The position numbers were made by a program, and so were the translations under genes. This document shows, piece after piece, positions 18,788-29,394 of a stretch of 64,000 nt of DNA (positions within the stretch are counted from its first letter, which is position 1; each line of letters starts with the position of its first letter). The stretch covers positions 7,451-71,450 of the forward strand of contig NZ_JOCB01000031.1 of NCBI RefSeq assembly GCF_000718775.1, given 5' to 3'. The notes below the pieces were generated by a model that saw only the letters and a program-made list of their open reading frames with translations, did not search any database and was not told where the DNA came from. Source of the stretch: Streptomyces sp. NRRL S-31. GTDB taxonomy: Bacteria; Actinomycetota; Actinomycetes; Streptomycetales; Streptomycetaceae.

Positions 18788-19414
18788 TCAGTCCAGCCAG
18801 TGGCCGCGGCCCAGGGTGATGAGCCGCAGCTGGCGGGTGGCGAGCCGGGTCACCCGCTCGCGCTCCCTCTCGGGAGCCTCCAGCGCCTCCAGGAACAGCG
18901 AGGCGGTGATCAGCAATTGATCCACGTAGAGGTGCGCGAGCATCAGCAGGTCGTCGTCGCTCCAGCCCGCGGCCTCGGGGTCCTTGGCCAGTTCGGCCTT
19001 CACCTCCTCGGCGAACCTGACCAGCTGGGCCCGTATGGCCTCGCGCACCGGCTGCACACCGCCGTGTCGCTCCCGGGCGATGAAACGGACATGTGCGGGG
19101 TACGCGTCCACATGACGGGCGATCAGTTCGACGGCGCGCGTGATGCGTTCCCCGCTGTCGCCCGACGTGGACACCGTCGTCCGCACCATCGGGTGCAGGC
19201 TGCCCAGCGCCTCGTCGACCAGGGCCACACCGAGGTCGGCGGTCGAGCGGAAGTGCCGGTAGAAGGCGGTCGGGGCGACACCGACGGCCCGGGTGACCTC
19301 GCGCAGGCCCAGGCTGCTCAGGCTCTGCTCCTCCAGCAGGACGAGTGCCGCGTCGAGGAACGCCTGCCGGGTCTTCTGCTTCTGGGCCTGCCGGACACCG
19401 AGGGTGTGACTCAT
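18788..19414 (-). CDS. TetR-family transcriptional regulator
   Basis: A 208-residue DNA-binding repressor. The N-terminal TetR helix-turn-helix is clear: QKTRQAFLDAALVLLEEQSL followed by LREVTRAVGVAPTAFYRHF. The C-terminal ligand domain (from about residue 70) has RHVDAYPAHVRFIARERHGG, resembling the FabR/FadR-like group, and would sense a hydrophobic ligand. It starts at ATG 19414 and is divergent from two small membrane-protein genes. Three copies of the motif aacaactgtt lie in the intergenic region, one of them 11 bases upstream of its own start, so autorepression is very likely. Confidence 0.9.
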   Translation of the reverse strand: MSHTLGVRQAQKQKTRQAFLDAALVLLEEQSLSSLGLREVTRAVGVAPTAFYRHFRSTADLGVALVDEALGSLHPMVRTTVSTSGDSGERITRAVELIARHVDAYPAHVRFIARERHGGVQPVREAIRAQLVRFAEEVKAELAKDPEAAGWSDDDLLMLAHLYVDQLLITASLFLEALEAPERERERVTRLATRQLRLITLGRGHWLD

Positions 19415-19425
19415 GTCATCCAGTT

Positions 19426-19503
19426 AACAACTGTTCTCCGGAATTGGAAAGCCGCGGGAGGCGTTAGACTCAAAGTCAGTGAACAACTGTTACTACAACT
19501 GTT
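19426..19503. promoter_or_regulatory. three operator copies for the TetR regulator
   Basis: The near-palindromic motif aacaactgtt occurs at 19426-19435 and 19482-19491, and acaactgtt again at 19495-19503 with a 13-base offset. The last two are enclosed by gtgaaca and tgttcac arms, forming a compound inverted repeat. Between them is the divergent promoter region of the TetR gene and the small membrane-protein genes. Confidence 0.7.
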
Positions 19504-19594
19504 CACCAGAACTTCACACCGGCTGAACGTCCGGCTGGATGTCCGGCCGAACGCCCGACCGGACACGAGGCATCTCGGAGGGGGATCCGATCCC

Positions 19595-19759
19595 ATGCTG
19601 TTCCTCGTCGCCGCACTCATGCTGCTCGGTGTCGTCCTGGGCACCGTGGCCCACGCGCCGCTCGCCGTCACCGGCGCCCTGGCCGCCGTCATCGCCGTCT
19701 GGCTCGGCGTCTTCGCGCTCCGCGAGCGCCACGGCCGCCGCCGGAATCCGGCCAATTGA
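19595..19759 (+). CDS. small hydrophobic membrane protein (54 residues)
   Basis: Encodes 54 residues with two predicted membrane helices (FLVAALMLLGVVLGTVAHA and LAVTGALAAVIAVWLGVFAL) and a short basic tail RERHGRRRNPAN. The ATG at 19595 is preceded by GGAGGGGG. It is the first gene downstream of the TetR operators and is followed after 31 bases by another small membrane protein, so the two are probably one TetR-controlled unit. I do not recognise a named family. A membrane-stress or lipid-related role is only inferred from the regulator type. Confidence 0.7.
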   Translation: MLFLVAALMLLGVVLGTVAHAPLAVTGALAAVIAVWLGVFALRERHGRRRNPAN

Positions 19760-19790
19760 CCGTCGCCCACGACCTCAGGAGCTGAGCACC

Positions 19791-20069
19791 ATGCGTCTCA
19801 CCGCACCGGCCACCGGCCGCACCGACACCGGTTCGCTTCCGCGCGACGCCGACGGCATGGCCGTCGCGTCCTTCATCCTCGGCCTCCTCGGCCTGCTCGT
19901 GCTCAACGTCTTCCTCGGCCCGATCGCCATCGTCCTGGCCCTGGCCGCCCTCTGGCGCGGGACCGGCCGTCCGGGCCGCGCCTACCTGGGCCTGGGCCTG
20001 GGCGTCGCCGACCTGGTGGTCCTGGTGGCCGCGATGGAGATCACGGGCACGGTGTCCTGGAGCCTGTGA
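19791..20069 (+). CDS. DUF4190-type small membrane protein
   Basis: A 92-residue protein. After a short polar N-terminus comes [20 protein letters not shown] and a second helix pair [18 protein letters not shown], the A-x-x-S-L-x-x-G-x-x-G pattern of DUF4190 proteins found in many actinobacteria. The ATG at 19791 has AGGAG at good spacing. It is likely the second gene of the TetR-controlled unit. Molecular function is not known for the family. Confidence 0.75.
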   Translation: MRLTAPATGRTDTGSLPRDADGMAVASFILGLLGLLVLNVFLGPIAIVLALAALWRGTGRPGRAYLGLGLGVADLVVLVAAMEITGTVSWSL

Positions 20070-20163
20070 CCGGCGGCGGGCGGTCCGCCGCCCGGCCACG
20101 GCCACGCACCCGCGCGGACCGGCCAGACACGCGGCCGGAGCCGACCGCGGGGGCCCGGCGCCG

Positions 20164-20179
20164 TAGAATCGGCGGCACC
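20164..20179 (+). promoter_or_regulatory. -10 element and leaderless start of the cysteine desulfurase gene
   Basis: TAGAAT at 20164-20169 ends ten bases before the ATG at 20180 and no ribosome binding site is present. Transcription would begin at or within a few bases of the ATG, so this looks like a leaderless message. No good -35 is visible. Confidence 0.4.
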
Positions 20180-21349
20180 ATGGCATACCTCGACCACGCC
20201 GCGACGACCCCGATGCTCCCGGAGGCGGCAGAGGCACTGACCGCCCAGCTGAGCATCACGGGCAACGCATCCTCCCTCCACGCGTCCGGCCGGCAGGCCC
20301 GCCGTACGGTCGAGGAATCCCGCGAGACCCTCGCGGAAGCACTCGGCGCCCGCCCCAGCGAGGTCGTCTTCACCTCGGGCGGCACCGAGGCCGACAACCT
20401 GGCCGTCAAGGGCCTGTACTGGTCCCGCCGCGCCGCCGACCCGGGCCGCACCCGCGTCCTGGCCAGCCCCGTCGAGCACCACGCCGTCCTCGACGCCGTG
20501 CACTGGCTCGGCGAGCACGAGGGCGCCACCGTCGAGTACCTCCCCGTCGACTCCCACGGCCGTGTCCACCCCGAGGCACTGCGCGAGGCCATCGCCCGCA
20601 ACCCCGACGACGTCGCCGTGGCCACCGTGATGTGGGCCAACAACGAGATCGGCACGGTCATGCCGGTCCGTGAACTGGCGGACGTCGCGGCCGAGTTCGG
20701 CGTCCCGCTGCACGCCGACGCGGTCCAGGCGTTCGGTCAGGTCCCGGTCGGCTTCGAGACCTCGGGCCTGGCCGCGATGACGGTGTCCGGCCACAAGGTC
20801 GGCGGCCCGTACGGCATCGGCGCCCTCGTCCTCGGCCGTGAGCACACGCCCGTACCGGTGCTGCACGGCGGCGGCCAGGAGCGGCACGTCCGCTCCGGCA
20901 CGCTCGACGTGCCGGCCATCGCCTCCTTCGCCGTCGCGGGCCGGCTCGCCGCCGCGCGGCGCGAGTGGTTCGCGCGCGAGATCGGCGCCCTGCGCGACCA
21001 GCTGGTCGACGCCGTCCGCACGGCCGTGCCCGACGCGATCCTCGGCGGCGACCCGGCCCCCGGGGGGCGGCTGCCGGCCAACGCCCACTTCACCTTCCCC
21101 GGCTGCGAGGGCGACTCCCTGCTGCTCCTGCTGGACGCCCAGGGCATCGAGTGCTCCACCGGCTCCGCCTGCACCGCCGGCGTCGCCCAGCCCAGCCACG
21201 TCCTCCTCGCCACCGGCACCGCCCCGGACCTGGCCCGCGGCACCCTGCGCTTCTCCCTCGGCCACACCTCCACCGAGGCCGACGTGGCGGCCGTAGCGAA
21301 GGCGATCGGCCCCGCGGTGGAACGGGCGCGGGCGGCCGGACTCACCTAG
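20180..21349 (+). CDS. cysteine desulfurase (NifS/IscS family)
   Basis: A PLP enzyme that removes sulfur from cysteine as an enzyme-bound persulfide. The 389-residue protein opens [15 protein letters not shown] and has [43 protein letters not shown] and the PLP lysine in [14 protein letters not shown]. The catalytic cysteine lies in the loop [12 protein letters not shown]. The next same-strand gene beyond the amidase is mnmA, which needs exactly this kind of sulfur donor for tRNA 2-thiouridine, so the two very likely work together. Its stop shares a CTAG with the stop of the convergent amidase gene. Confidence 0.95.
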   Translation: MAYLDHAATTPMLPEAAEALTAQLSITGNASSLHASGRQARRTVEESRETLAEALGARPSEVVFTSGGTEADNLAVKGLYWSRRAADPGRTRVLASPVEHHAVLDAVHWLGEHEGATVEYLPVDSHGRVHPEALREAIARNPDDVAVATVMWANNEIGTVMPVRELADVAAEFGVPLHADAVQAFGQVPVGFETSGLAAMTVSGHKVGGPYGIGALVLGREHTPVPVLHGGGQERHVRSGTLDVPAIASFAVAGRLAAARREWFAREIGALRDQLVDAVRTAVPDAILGGDPAPGGRLPANAHFTFPGCEGDSLLLLLDAQGIECSTGSACTAGVAQPSHVLLATGTAPDLARGTLRFSLGHTSTEADVAAVAKAIGPAVERARAAGLT

Positions 21350-22083
21350 GGGTTCCCGGACGGGGTCGCGTCAGGGGTTCCGTCCGGACCGGCCCGGTCC
21401 CGCTCGGCCCGGTCCCGCTCGGTGCGGATCAGGCGCAGGTACCGCTCCCAGTCCCAGAAGCGCCCCGGGTCCGTGTGGTCCGTTCCCGGCACCTCCACGT
21501 GCCCGATGAGGTGCTCCCGGTCCACGGGGATGCCGTAGCGTCCGCAGACCGCCGCCGTCAGCCGGGCCGAGGCCGCGTACAGGGCGTCCGTGAAGGACGA
21601 GGCGTCCTCCACGAAGCCCTCGTGCTCGATGCCGACACTGCGTTCGTTGTACTGCCGGTTGCCCGCGTGGAAGGCCACGTCCAGCTCGCGGACCAGCTGG
21701 GTCACCCGGCCGTCCCGGCGCACGACGTAGTGCGCGGCGGCGCCGTGCTCCGGGTCCTGGAACGCCCGCACCGCCGACGCGTACCCGCCCTGGGTGACGT
21801 GGACGACGACCCGGTCCACCCGGTAGTCGGCCGGCCGGTCCGCCCGCCGGAAGTTCGCCGCCGAGGCCCCGACCCAGCGCGCGCCCCGGAAGTCCACCGC
21901 GCCCGCCACCCGCGGCCTGCCCACCCCGGGCAGCCGCCACCACAGCCGGGACAGCTCCTGACGGGCCAGCACCGCCGTGCCCGCGGCCGCCACGGCGCCG
22001 CCGATCAGCAGGGCCCGCCGCCCCGGCCGCCGGTCCCCGTCGCCCGCCGGCGCACCCGTGCCCGCCCCTGCCGTCGCCCCCAT
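21346..22083 (-). CDS. exported N-acetylmuramoyl-L-alanine amidase (Amidase_2 type)
   Basis: A 245-residue cell-wall hydrolase. The N-terminus has paired arginines ahead of a hydrophobic stretch ([20 protein letters not shown]), which suggests Tat export or a membrane anchor. The Amidase_2 domain has [20 protein letters not shown] with the first zinc histidine, [33 protein letters not shown], and [14 protein letters not shown] with further zinc and catalytic residues. It would cleave the muramoyl-alanine bond in peptidoglycan. The ATG at 22083 gives a start divergent from mnmA with a 60-base gap, so both promoters lie in that short interval. Confidence 0.88.
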   Translation of the reverse strand: MGATAGAGTGAPAGDGDRRPGRRALLIGGAVAAAGTAVLARQELSRLWWRLPGVGRPRVAGAVDFRGARWVGASAANFRRADRPADYRVDRVVVHVTQGGYASAVRAFQDPEHGAAAHYVVRRDGRVTQLVRELDVAFHAGNRQYNERSVGIEHEGFVEDASSFTDALYAASARLTAAVCGRYGIPVDREHLIGHVEVPGTDHTDPGRFWDWERYLRLIRTERDRAERDRAGPDGTPDATPSGNP

Positions 22084-22143
22084 GTGAAGCACAACGCATA
22101 TCCGGCGGACCTGGTTCCCGCGCCCCCGTACCCTGGAAGGGCT

Positions 22144-23274
22144 ATGACTGACACCCCGCAGCGCACCCGCCCCCTCCGCGTCCTCGCCGCCATGTCCGGC
22201 GGGGTCGACTCCGCCGTCGCCGCCGCGCGCGCCGCGGAAGCAGGTCATGACGTCACCGGCGTCCACCTCGCGCTCTCCGCGAACCCGCAGTCCTTCCGCA
22301 CCGGCGCGCGGGGCTGTTGCACCATCGAGGACTCGCGCGACGCCCGCCGCGCGGCCGACGTCATCGGCATCCCGTTCTACGTCTGGGACCTCGCCGACCG
22401 CTTCCGCGAGGACGTCGTCGAGGACTTCGTCGCCGAGTACGAGGCCGGCCGCACCCCGAACCCGTGCCTGCGCTGCAACGAGAAGATCAAGTTCGCCGCG
22501 CTGCTCGACAAGGCGCTGGCCCTCGGTTTCGACGCCGTCTGCACCGGCCACTACGCCAAGGTGATCGTGAACGAGGACGGCTCCCGCGAGCTGCACCGCG
22601 CCTCCGACATGGCCAAGGACCAGTCGTACGTGCTCGGTGTGTTGGACGACCGGCAGCTCGCGCACGCGCTGTTCCCGCTCGGCGACACGGTCACCACCAA
22701 GGACGAGATCCGCGCGGAGGCCGAGCGCCGGGGCCTGGCGGTGGCCAGGAAGCCCGACTCGCACGACATCTGCTTCATCGCCGACGGCGACACCCAGGGC
22801 TTCCTCGCCCGGCGGCTCGGCAAGGCCGAGGGCGACATCGTGGACGAGTCCGGCGCGAAGCTGGGCACGCACGACGGCGCGTACGGCTTCACCATCGGCC
22901 AGCGCAAGGGGCTGCGGATCGGCACCCCGGCCCCGGACGGCAAGCCCCGCTACGTGCTGGACATCTCGCCGGTCACCAACACGGTCACGGTCGGCCCGGC
23001 CGCCGCCCTGGACGTCACCGCGCTCACCGCGATCAAGCCCCGCTGGTGCGGCGCCGCCCCCACCGGACCCGGCACCTACACCGCCCAGCTGCGCGCCCAC
23101 GGCGGCGAGACCGAGGTGAGGGCCGAACCGGTCGACGGCGAACTGCGGGTCACCTTCACCGAGCCGGTCCGCGGGGTCGCCCCCGGCCAGGCGATCGTGC
23201 TCTACGACGGCACGCGCGTGGTGGGCTCGGCGACGATCGCGGCCACGGCTCGCCGGGAAGCTGCCACAGCCTGA
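22144..23274 (+). CDS. mnmA: tRNA-specific 2-thiouridylase
   Basis: Thiolates U34 of tRNA-Glu, -Gln and -Lys using sulfur relayed from a cysteine desulfurase. The 376-residue protein has the PP-loop [13 protein letters not shown], the first active cysteine in [12 protein letters not shown] (C108), the motif [20 protein letters not shown] [14 protein letters not shown], and the second active cysteine in [10 protein letters not shown] (C210). The C-terminal domain is complete. The ATG at 22144 has GGAAGGG just upstream. It marks the left edge of the defence island. A decayed copy of its segment GFDAVCTG to IVNED is found at the far end of the island, suggesting that this locus was the insertion site. 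Confidence 0.96.
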   Translation: MTDTPQRTRPLRVLAAMSGGVDSAVAAARAAEAGHDVTGVHLALSANPQSFRTGARGCCTIEDSRDARRAADVIGIPFYVWDLADRFREDVVEDFVAEYEAGRTPNPCLRCNEKIKFAALLDKALALGFDAVCTGHYAKVIVNEDGSRELHRASDMAKDQSYVLGVLDDRQLAHALFPLGDTVTTKDEIRAEAERRGLAVARKPDSHDICFIADGDTQGFLARRLGKAEGDIVDESGAKLGTHDGAYGFTIGQRKGLRIGTPAPDGKPRYVLDISPVTNTVTVGPAAALDVTALTAIKPRWCGAAPTGPGTYTAQLRAHGGETEVRAEPVDGELRVTFTEPVRGVAPGQAIVLYDGTRVVGSATIAATARREAATA

Positions 23275-23394
23275 TCATCGAGGGCTCGCAGGAGCTGGCA
23301 CGGTCCGCCCAGCCCGGCATAGGCTGGCCGTCGCGGAAGGTCCGCGCAGTGTGAGCCGGCGGCGGGACTTCCCCGCCCCTTCGGGAGGTGGACG

Positions 23395-24690
23395 GTGCTT
23401 CTGCGCTTTCGAGTGGCGAATCACCGCTCGATCCGGGACGAGGCCGAGCTGACACTTGTTGCTGCGGGCAGTGTGGACAGTGCCGACAGCATCGCGCGGG
23501 ACAGCGGGATCGCCCAGGGCGATGGCGGGCCCGTGCCGGTGCTGCCCGTGGCCGGGATCTTCGGTGCCAACGCTTCCGGCAAGAGCAACATGCTCAGCGC
23601 GTTCCATGCCATGCGGGAGGCGGTACGTACCTCCTTCGCGGACTGGGCCAAGTATCCCGGGGTACCTCACCGGCAGCCCTTCAAGCTGGACGCGGCCAGC
23701 GCCGAGGAGACCACCCTCTTCGAGGTCGACCTGGTCCTCGGCGCCCGCACTCCCGTCCGCTACACCTACGGCTTCGAGCTCTCCGACGACCGGGTGGAGG
23801 CCGAATGGCTGCACGCTTACCCGGGCGGCGTCCGGGAGGTGTGGTTCGACAGGGAGGCGGACCGCCCGGCGGAGGACGGCGACGAGTACCTCTTCGAGAG
23901 CCCGGCCTTCACCGGCCGCCGCGACGACCTGGTCGCACTCACCCGGCCGAACGCCCTCTTCCTCTCCACGGCGGCCACCCTCAACGACCCTCAGCTGTCC
24001 GCCCTGCACCGCTGGTTCCTGAACAACCTGTGGCTGATGACCCCGGGTGAGGACATCACACACCGTGCCGACTGGACCAAGCGCCGCCTCACCGAGCTCC
24101 ACGACGACACCGGCTATCGCGAACGGCTCGTCCAGCTCCTGGCCGCCGCCGACCTGGGCGTCACCGGCTTCGATCTCGATCCGGACACCGGTGCGGTCTC
24201 CCTTCGGCACCGGACGGAGGGGACGGAAGCCGTGGCCCTCGACTTCCTCACCGAGGAAAGCTTCGGCACACACGCGTGGTTCGCCTTCCTCGGCCCGATG
24301 CTCACCGTCCTCGACAACGGGACGACGCTGCTGGTCGACGAGCTCGACTCCAGTCTCCATCCCACGCTGGCCGCCGAGGTCGTCCGCCTCTTCCAGGACC
24401 GTAAGGCCAATGCCAAGGGTGCCCAGCTGATCTTCACCACCCATGACGCCACGCTGCTCGGCAACGCCGTGCTGGACCGTCCGCTCGGCCGCGACCAGGT
24501 ATGGCTCACCGCGAAGACGAAGTCCGGCGCGACCGAGCTGTATCCGCTGGTCGCCGCACACCCGGAGGCCGGCGAGGACCTGGAGCGGGGCTATCTGCGG
24601 GGCCGGTACGGGGGGGTGCCCCGGGTGACCCCGGGCGAGATCGCCCGTGAGGTGTCGTGGTTCGAGGAGAAGGCGGCAGCGACGGCGTGA
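23395..24690 (+). CDS. RloA-like AAA ATPase of an AbiL-type defence pair
   Basis: A 431-residue ABC/SMC-type ATPase (AAA15/AAA21 group). It begins LLRFRVANHRSIRDEAELTL, the typical N-terminal strand. Walker A is GIFGANASGKSNML (about residues 55-68), and Walker B is TTLLVDELDSSLHP (about 310-323), followed by the switch IFTTHDATLLGNA. Between them is a long insert with coiled helices, as in RloA/OLD-like ATPases. The GTG at 23395 follows GGGAGG. The next gene, 22 bases on, is an RloB homologue, and type I restriction genes follow; rloA and rloB were first named as restriction-linked genes. Together the pair should act as an abortive-infection (AbiL-like) module. Confidence 0.85.
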   Translation: MLLRFRVANHRSIRDEAELTLVAAGSVDSADSIARDSGIAQGDGGPVPVLPVAGIFGANASGKSNMLSAFHAMREAVRTSFADWAKYPGVPHRQPFKLDAASAEETTLFEVDLVLGARTPVRYTYGFELSDDRVEAEWLHAYPGGVREVWFDREADRPAEDGDEYLFESPAFTGRRDDLVALTRPNALFLSTAATLNDPQLSALHRWFLNNLWLMTPGEDITHRADWTKRRLTELHDDTGYRERLVQLLAAADLGVTGFDLDPDTGAVSLRHRTEGTEAVALDFLTEESFGTHAWFAFLGPMLTVLDNGTTLLVDELDSSLHPTLAAEVVRLFQDRKANAKGAQLIFTTHDATLLGNAVLDRPLGRDQVWLTAKTKSGATELYPLVAAHPEAGEDLERGYLRGRYGGVPRVTPGEIAREVSWFEEKAAATA

Positions 24691-24712
24691 GCGAGCGGGG
24701 TGGGCACGGAGC

Positions 24713-25480
24713 ATGAGCAGCAGGCGCAGGTCGAAGAAGGACGCGGCGAGCACGGTGATGCCGCCGCAGGCGCCTCCGTCGCAGTACTCACGTCGCGAGC
24801 GGGTGCTGTACGTGGGATGCGAAGGCGAGGCGACCGAGTACGACTACCTGCGCTACCTCAACAAGGAGTACGGGAGCGGGGACAGCGAGACCGGCCGGCC
24901 GGCCTTCACCATCAAGCCGGTCCGCAAGGCCGACGGCCTGATCCCGTCCCGTGCCGTCAAGGCGGTGGTCGAGGCCGCTCAGGGGGAGGACGAGACCTGG
25001 GTGCTCTTCGACCGGGACAGCCACCACGACATCCCGGAGGCCTTCGAGGCCGCAGCGGCCTCGGACACCGAGGTCTGCTTCTCCCACCCCTCCTTCGAAC
25101 TGTGGCTGCTGCTGCACTTCCAGCCGTTCGGCGGCGCCCAGGGCGCGGCGAAGAACACGCACGTCCTGGAGAAGCTGCGCAAGGCCGACCCTGCCTACAA
25201 GCGGTTCGACAAGCCCGACAAGAGTCTGGGTGATGCCCGTACCAAGGCGCTGAAGGGCAAGGAGGAGGCGGCGGTGCAGCACGCGCGAGCCCTGGTCGGT
25301 CAGTGCGAGCACGGTTCGTGCAAGCCCGCCAATGCCACCTTCGAGGCTCCGAAGTACGGTCGCTCGGCGAAGGAACGGGCCGCCCGCTCGGGGCACGCCA
25401 AGAACTGCGAGGTCCTGAGCCGCGACCCGTCCACGGACGTGTGGCGGCTCCTGGTCAGCCTGGGCATCGTCAAGGTCTGA
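24713..25480 (+). CDS. rloB: RloB family protein (TOPRIM-like nuclease partner)
   Basis: A 255-residue cytosolic protein of the RloB/AbiLii family. The first acidic motif is [18 protein letters not shown] (glutamates 37, 39 and 42), the second is [11 protein letters not shown] (the D-x-D pair of TOPRIM folds), and the hallmark [13 protein letters not shown] is present. A basic C-terminal half ([14 protein letters not shown]) follows. It is co-transcribed with the RloA-like ATPase. By analogy with other ATPase-TOPRIM pairs (AbiL, PARIS), the ATPase would sense phage and release or activate this effector, which may cleave RNA or DNA. That mechanism is inferred here. Confidence 0.87.
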   Translation: MSSRRRSKKDAASTVMPPQAPPSQYSRRERVLYVGCEGEATEYDYLRYLNKEYGSGDSETGRPAFTIKPVRKADGLIPSRAVKAVVEAAQGEDETWVLFDRDSHHDIPEAFEAAAASDTEVCFSHPSFELWLLLHFQPFGGAQGAAKNTHVLEKLRKADPAYKRFDKPDKSLGDARTKALKGKEEAAVQHARALVGQCEHGSCKPANATFEAPKYGRSAKERAARSGHAKNCEVLSRDPSTDVWRLLVSLGIVKV

Positions 25481-25532
25481 GCGACGGCCGCGCCCCTCGC
25501 CGTGCAGCGGCGATGTCCGGGTTCCGCGCGGG

Positions 25533-25563
25533 TTGGCTCCCGCACCGGCGGGCCGTCTAACCT
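25533..25563 (+). promoter_or_regulatory. weak promoter candidate for the hsdMS genes
   Basis: TTGGCT (25533-25538) and TAACCT (25558-25563) are 19 bases apart, 38 bases before the hsdM start. The match is modest. A start here would separate hsd transcription from the rlo pair, although read-through remains possible across the 121-base gap. Confidence 0.3.
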
Positions 25564-25601
25564 TCCGTAGCACCTCCACTTTCCGTACGAAGGATCCGCG
25601 C

Positions 25602-28202
25602 GTGGCCAGAATCACCCTGCCCGAGCTCGAACGCCATCTCTTCTCGGCCGCCGACATCCTGCGCGGCCGGATGGACGCCTCCGAGTACCGCGACTTCATC
25701 TTCGGGATGCTTTTTTTGAAGCGGGCCTCGGACGAGTTCGAGCCGGAGTGGAAGCGGGTGTACGAGGAGCGGCTCGCGCAGACCGGCGGTGACGAGGCGA
25801 GGGCCTTGGCCAAGGCGAACAACCCGGCCGCCTACCCCCGCGTCTTCTACGTGCCGCCGCGGGCCCGCTGGTGGCGTGGACCACACCACGACCCGGAGAG
25901 GCCGCAGACCCCGGCGCCCGGCATCATGGCCCTGACCGAGAACGTCGGCCAGGGCCTCGACGAGGCCTTGGTGGCGCTTCAGGAGGGCAACGACCTGCTC
26001 GCGGGCATCGCCTCACACATCAGCTTCAACGAGGTGGTTGGCACCAAGCCGCGCTTCACCGACCCCGAGCTCCGTTCGCTGGTCCGGCACTTCAGCCTCT
26101 ACCGGCTGCGCAACGAGGACTTCGAGTTCCCCGACATGCTGGGCGCGGCGTACGAATATCTCCTCGGCCGGTTCGCGGACTCGGCCGGCCAGCGCGGCGG
26201 CGAGTTCTACACGCCGCGTTCGGTGGTGCGGATGATGGTGCGCCTGGTCGATCCACAGGCCGGGGAGTCGGTGTACGACCCGTGCGCGGGCTCCGGCGGC
26301 ATGTTGATCGCGGCCCGCGAGCACGTCGAGGAACACGGCGGCGACCCTGAGGAACTGTCGGTCAACGGGCAGGACAAGAACGGCCCGTCCTGGTCCATGG
26401 CCAGTATGAACATGGTCCTGCACGGCATCCACACCTTCGACCTCCAGCACGGCGACACCCTCGCCGAGCCGCTCCACCTCGACGAGAACGGGCGGCTGCG
26501 CAAGTTCTCGGCGATCCTGTCCAACCCTCCGTTCTCCCTCCCGTACGACGAGGACGCCGTCGCCAAGGCCGACGAGGACCACGGCAAGCGGATGCACTGG
26601 GGCTGGACGCCCGGGAGCGGCAAGAAGGCCGACCTGATGTTCGTCCAGCACATGGTGTCCGTCCTGGAGGAGGACGGCGGGCGAGCGGCCGTCGTCATGC
26701 CGTACGGGGTGCTCTTCCGGGGCGGCAAGGAACGCGAGATCCGCATCGGGATGCTCCGCGCGGACTGCGTGGAGGCCGTCATCGGCCTCGGCCCGAACCT
26801 GTTCTACGGCGCGGGCGTCCCGGCCTGCATCCTGATCCTGCGGCCCCCGCACGGGAAGACCGCCCCGAAGCGCCGGGAGAAGGTCCTCTTCATCAACGCT
26901 GACCGGGACTTCACTCCCGGCCGGAACCAGAACGAACTCGGCCCCGAACACGTCGAGAAGATCGTGACGGTCTTCCGCGAATGGCGCCTCATCGACGGCT
27001 ACTCGCGCGAGGTCCACCGCGACGAACTCCTCGCCCCCGACGCGAAGGGCGTCCCCGAGGCGAACTTCAACATCCGCCGCTGGGTGGACAACTCGCCGCC
27101 CGCGGAGCCGCAGGACGTGCGGGCGCACTTGTACGGGGGCGTGCCGGTCGCCGAGGTCGCGGCCAAGGAGGGGCTGTTCAAGGCGTACGGGGTCGACGCC
27201 GGTTCGCTGTTCGCGCGCCGGGAGGGTTCAGGCGAGTACTACGACTTCCTGCCGGAGGGCGCGGAGGCCACGGCCGCCCGTATTCCGCGACTGACGTACG
27301 CGCGGGAGGCTGAGCTGCGAGAGACGTTCGACGAGTGGTGGATGAAGAGCTCCGGTCTCTTCGCCCAGCTTGCGGCGGACCGGAAGCTGATGGACCTGCG
27401 CGGCGGGCTTCTCGACGGGTTCACGGCTGCGGTCGGCGGAGCCGGGGTTCTCGACGAGTTCACGACCGCCGGCATCATCGCCGCCTGGTGGACGGAGAAC
27501 CGCTACGACATGAAGGCCCTCGCGGCGGGCGGCTTCGAGCGGGTCCTGGAAGGCTGGGTCGACTCCGTCGAGGCGATCGTCGACCCGGCGGTGCCGGGTG
27601 GCGGCGCGGATGACGCGAAGCGCACGTCGGTCTCCCCGGCGGAGCGACGCAGGGCCCTCGACCAGCCGGTCGTACGGGAGCTGATCCCGGAGTTCCTGGA
27701 GCTGGTCAAGGCGGCCGACAAGGCCGTCGCGGAGGCGGAGGCCGCGGCGAAGACGGCGGCTGAGGCGAGGGCGGCGGTGACGGATGCGGGTACGGACGTG
27801 GACGACGAGTCCGAGTCCGCGTCCGGTGAACCGGCGGAGCCGGTCGCCCCGGAGGAGCTCGCCGCCCTGGACAAGGCGTTGACAGCGGCCAAGAGGTCCC
27901 TGACGGCGGCGCGCAAGAAGCGCAAGGAGCTGGACGACAGCTTCCTGCCGGAGCTGAAAAAGGCGGCCGAGCGGAAACTGTCCGAACCGGGCGGCCCGGA
28001 GGGCGTCGTCCTCGCCGTCCTCCGCCGTGACCTGTCCGACCGCCTGAACGCGGCGTTGGCGGCGGGCCGCCGCGAGATCGTCGCTTCCTTCCGACGCTGG
28101 GCCGAGAAGTACGAGGTGTCGCTGACGGACCTGGAGAACGCCAGCGATGACGCGGCGAAGGGGCTTGGGGAGTGGTTGAGGGTGCTGGGTTATGAGCGTT
28201 GA
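25602..28202 (+). CDS. hsdM: type I restriction-modification methyltransferase subunit
   Basis: An adenine-N6 methyltransferase subunit that protects host DNA. The 866-residue protein is longer than the usual 500-550. The N-terminal HsdM helix bundle begins [20 protein letters not shown]. Methyltransferase motifs are [16 protein letters not shown] (SAM binding, about 225-240) and [11 protein letters not shown] (catalytic NPPF, 308-311). The extra C-terminal 300 residues contain a long Ala/Glu/Lys-rich coiled coil ([37 protein letters not shown]). The GTG at 25602 has GAAGGA seven bases upstream. It overlaps hsdS by 11 bases. The coiled extension may replace part of the S-subunit contact, which is inference. 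Confidence 0.93.
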   Translation: MARITLPELERHLFSAADILRGRMDASEYRDFIFGMLFLKRASDEFEPEWKRVYEERLAQTGGDEARALAKANNPAAYPRVFYVPPRARWWRGPHHDPERPQTPAPGIMALTENVGQGLDEALVALQEGNDLLAGIASHISFNEVVGTKPRFTDPELRSLVRHFSLYRLRNEDFEFPDMLGAAYEYLLGRFADSAGQRGGEFYTPRSVVRMMVRLVDPQAGESVYDPCAGSGGMLIAAREHVEEHGGDPEELSVNGQDKNGPSWSMASMNMVLHGIHTFDLQHGDTLAEPLHLDENGRLRKFSAILSNPPFSLPYDEDAVAKADEDHGKRMHWGWTPGSGKKADLMFVQHMVSVLEEDGGRAAVVMPYGVLFRGGKEREIRIGMLRADCVEAVIGLGPNLFYGAGVPACILILRPPHGKTAPKRREKVLFINADRDFTPGRNQNELGPEHVEKIVTVFREWRLIDGYSREVHRDELLAPDAKGVPEANFNIRRWVDNSPPAEPQDVRAHLYGGVPVAEVAAKEGLFKAYGVDAGSLFARREGSGEYYDFLPEGAEATAARIPRLTYAREAELRETFDEWWMKSSGLFAQLAADRKLMDLRGGLLDGFTAAVGGAGVLDEFTTAGIIAAWWTENRYDMKALAAGGFERVLEGWVDSVEAIVDPAVPGGGADDAKRTSVSPAERRRALDQPVVRELIPEFLELVKAADKAVAEAEAAAKTAAEARAAVTDAGTDVDDESESASGEPAEPVAPEELAALDKALTAAKRSLTAARKKRKELDDSFLPELKKAAERKLSEPGGPEGVVLAVLRRDLSDRLNAALAAGRREIVASFRRWAEKYEVSLTDLENASDDAAKGLGEWLRVLGYER

Positions 28203-29394
28203 GGTTCGACTGGGCAGCGTGCTGGAGTCGCCGCCGAAGAACGGCTACTCGCCCAAGGACGTTCCGGAGTGGACTGGGTTGAAGGCGCTCGGGCTCGGGT
28301 GTCTGACACCGAGGGGGTTTGCGCCGAGCCAGCTGAAGAATGTGCCAGACAGCGCAACGGCGCGGCGGTTCACGCTGGTCAACGGCGACTTGCTGATGAG
28401 CCGGGCCAATACACGTGAACTGGTCGGTCTCGTAGGCCGCTTCACGGACATTGGGACGGCCTGCATCTACCCGGATCTCATGATGAGGCTGCGACCGCAG
28501 GCCGATCGCTGCCTTCCCAGGTACTTGGAGATCGTGCTCCGGTCTTCGGATGTTCGGAGGGAGATTCAGGCGGGGGCTCGCGGCACGAGTGAGAGCATGG
28601 TCAAGATCAGTGCCTCGCTGGTCGAGAACCTGCGGATTCCCTTGCCGCCGCTGCCCGAACAACGCGACATCGTCGCCGCGAACGAGGCGTTCGAGCGGCG
28701 GATCGGGGCGTTGGAGCGGGAGCTGGCCAAGCTTAGGACCGTCGAGGACGCCGTTGTGGCTGGGACGATGGCCGAGGCTGGAGGACGTATTGAGCTTGGT
28801 CGATGGCTGAGTTCCATCGAGGCGGGCAAGAGTCCCATGGCTGAGGACACACCTGCGGGCGATGGCGAGTGGGGCGTCCTGAAGGTGAGCGCCGTGCAAC
28901 CGGGATGGTTCAAGGCTACTGAGAACAAGGTCATTCGCGAGGCGGAGTTCATTAACGCACGGTACGCGGTTTCCACCGGAGACCTTCTCATGACGCGTGC
29001 CAACACTGAGGAACTCGTCGGACTTGCCTGCGTGGTTCGGGAACGCGCCGAACGCCTGATGTTGAGCGACAAGACGTTGCGACTCGTGCCCGACACGAGC
29101 GTGGCCGATGCGGAGTTCATCGAACTCGCGCTGCTCAGCCCGTCAGTACGCAGTCAGGTGCGCTCGCGAGCCACCGGTACGAGTGCCAGCATGAAGAACA
29201 TCGGCCAGAGCGCGGTGCGGCAGTTGATGGTCCCGGACGTTCCGAAGGACGTGCAGCGGAAGGCGGTCGCTGCGGTTTCTGCGAGCCGGAAGCGCAGTCA
29301 GGGTGTTCAGCGGCAGATCGCCAAGCTCCGCACGATCCAGCAGGGCGTGATCGAGGACCTCCTCAGCGGTCGGTCCCGAGTGAACCGGACCTGA
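28192..29394 (+). CDS. hsdS: type I restriction-modification specificity subunit
   Basis: DNA-recognition subunit of 400 residues with the usual two target-recognition domains and two conserved helical linkers. The duplication is visible: [18 protein letters not shown] in the first half and [18 protein letters not shown] in the second. The central linker is [20 protein letters not shown] followed by an [13 protein letters not shown] helix, mirrored at the end by [19 protein letters not shown]. Base composition is noticeably less GC-rich than the flanking genes, as is common for S subunits exchanged by transfer. The 3' end overlaps the convergent DUF397 gene by 32 bases. The target sequence cannot be predicted from this alone. 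Confidence 0.93.
   Translation: MSVEVRLGSVLESPPKNGYSPKDVPEWTGLKALGLGCLTPRGFAPSQLKNVPDSATARRFTLVNGDLLMSRANTRELVGLVGRFTDIGTACIYPDLMMRLRPQADRCLPRYLEIVLRSSDVRREIQAGARGTSESMVKISASLVENLRIPLPPLPEQRDIVAANEAFERRIGALERELAKLRTVEDAVVAGTMAEAGGRIELGRWLSSIEAGKSPMAEDTPAGDGEWGVLKVSAVQPGWFKATENKVIREAEFINARYAVSTGDLLMTRANTEELVGLACVVRERAERLMLSDKTLRLVPDTSVADAEFIELALLSPSVRSQVRSRATGTSASMKNIGQSAVRQLMVPDVPKDVQRKAVAAVSASRKRSQGVQRQIAKLRTIQQGVIEDLLSGRSRVNRT

Noticed and set aside
23395..25480. PARIS (AriA/AriB) as the identity of the ATPase/TOPRIM pair
   Set aside because: The second protein has the RloB hallmark [13 protein letters not shown] rather than a DUF4435 pattern, so the RloA/RloB (AbiL-like) assignment is preferred. 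The mechanisms may still be similar.
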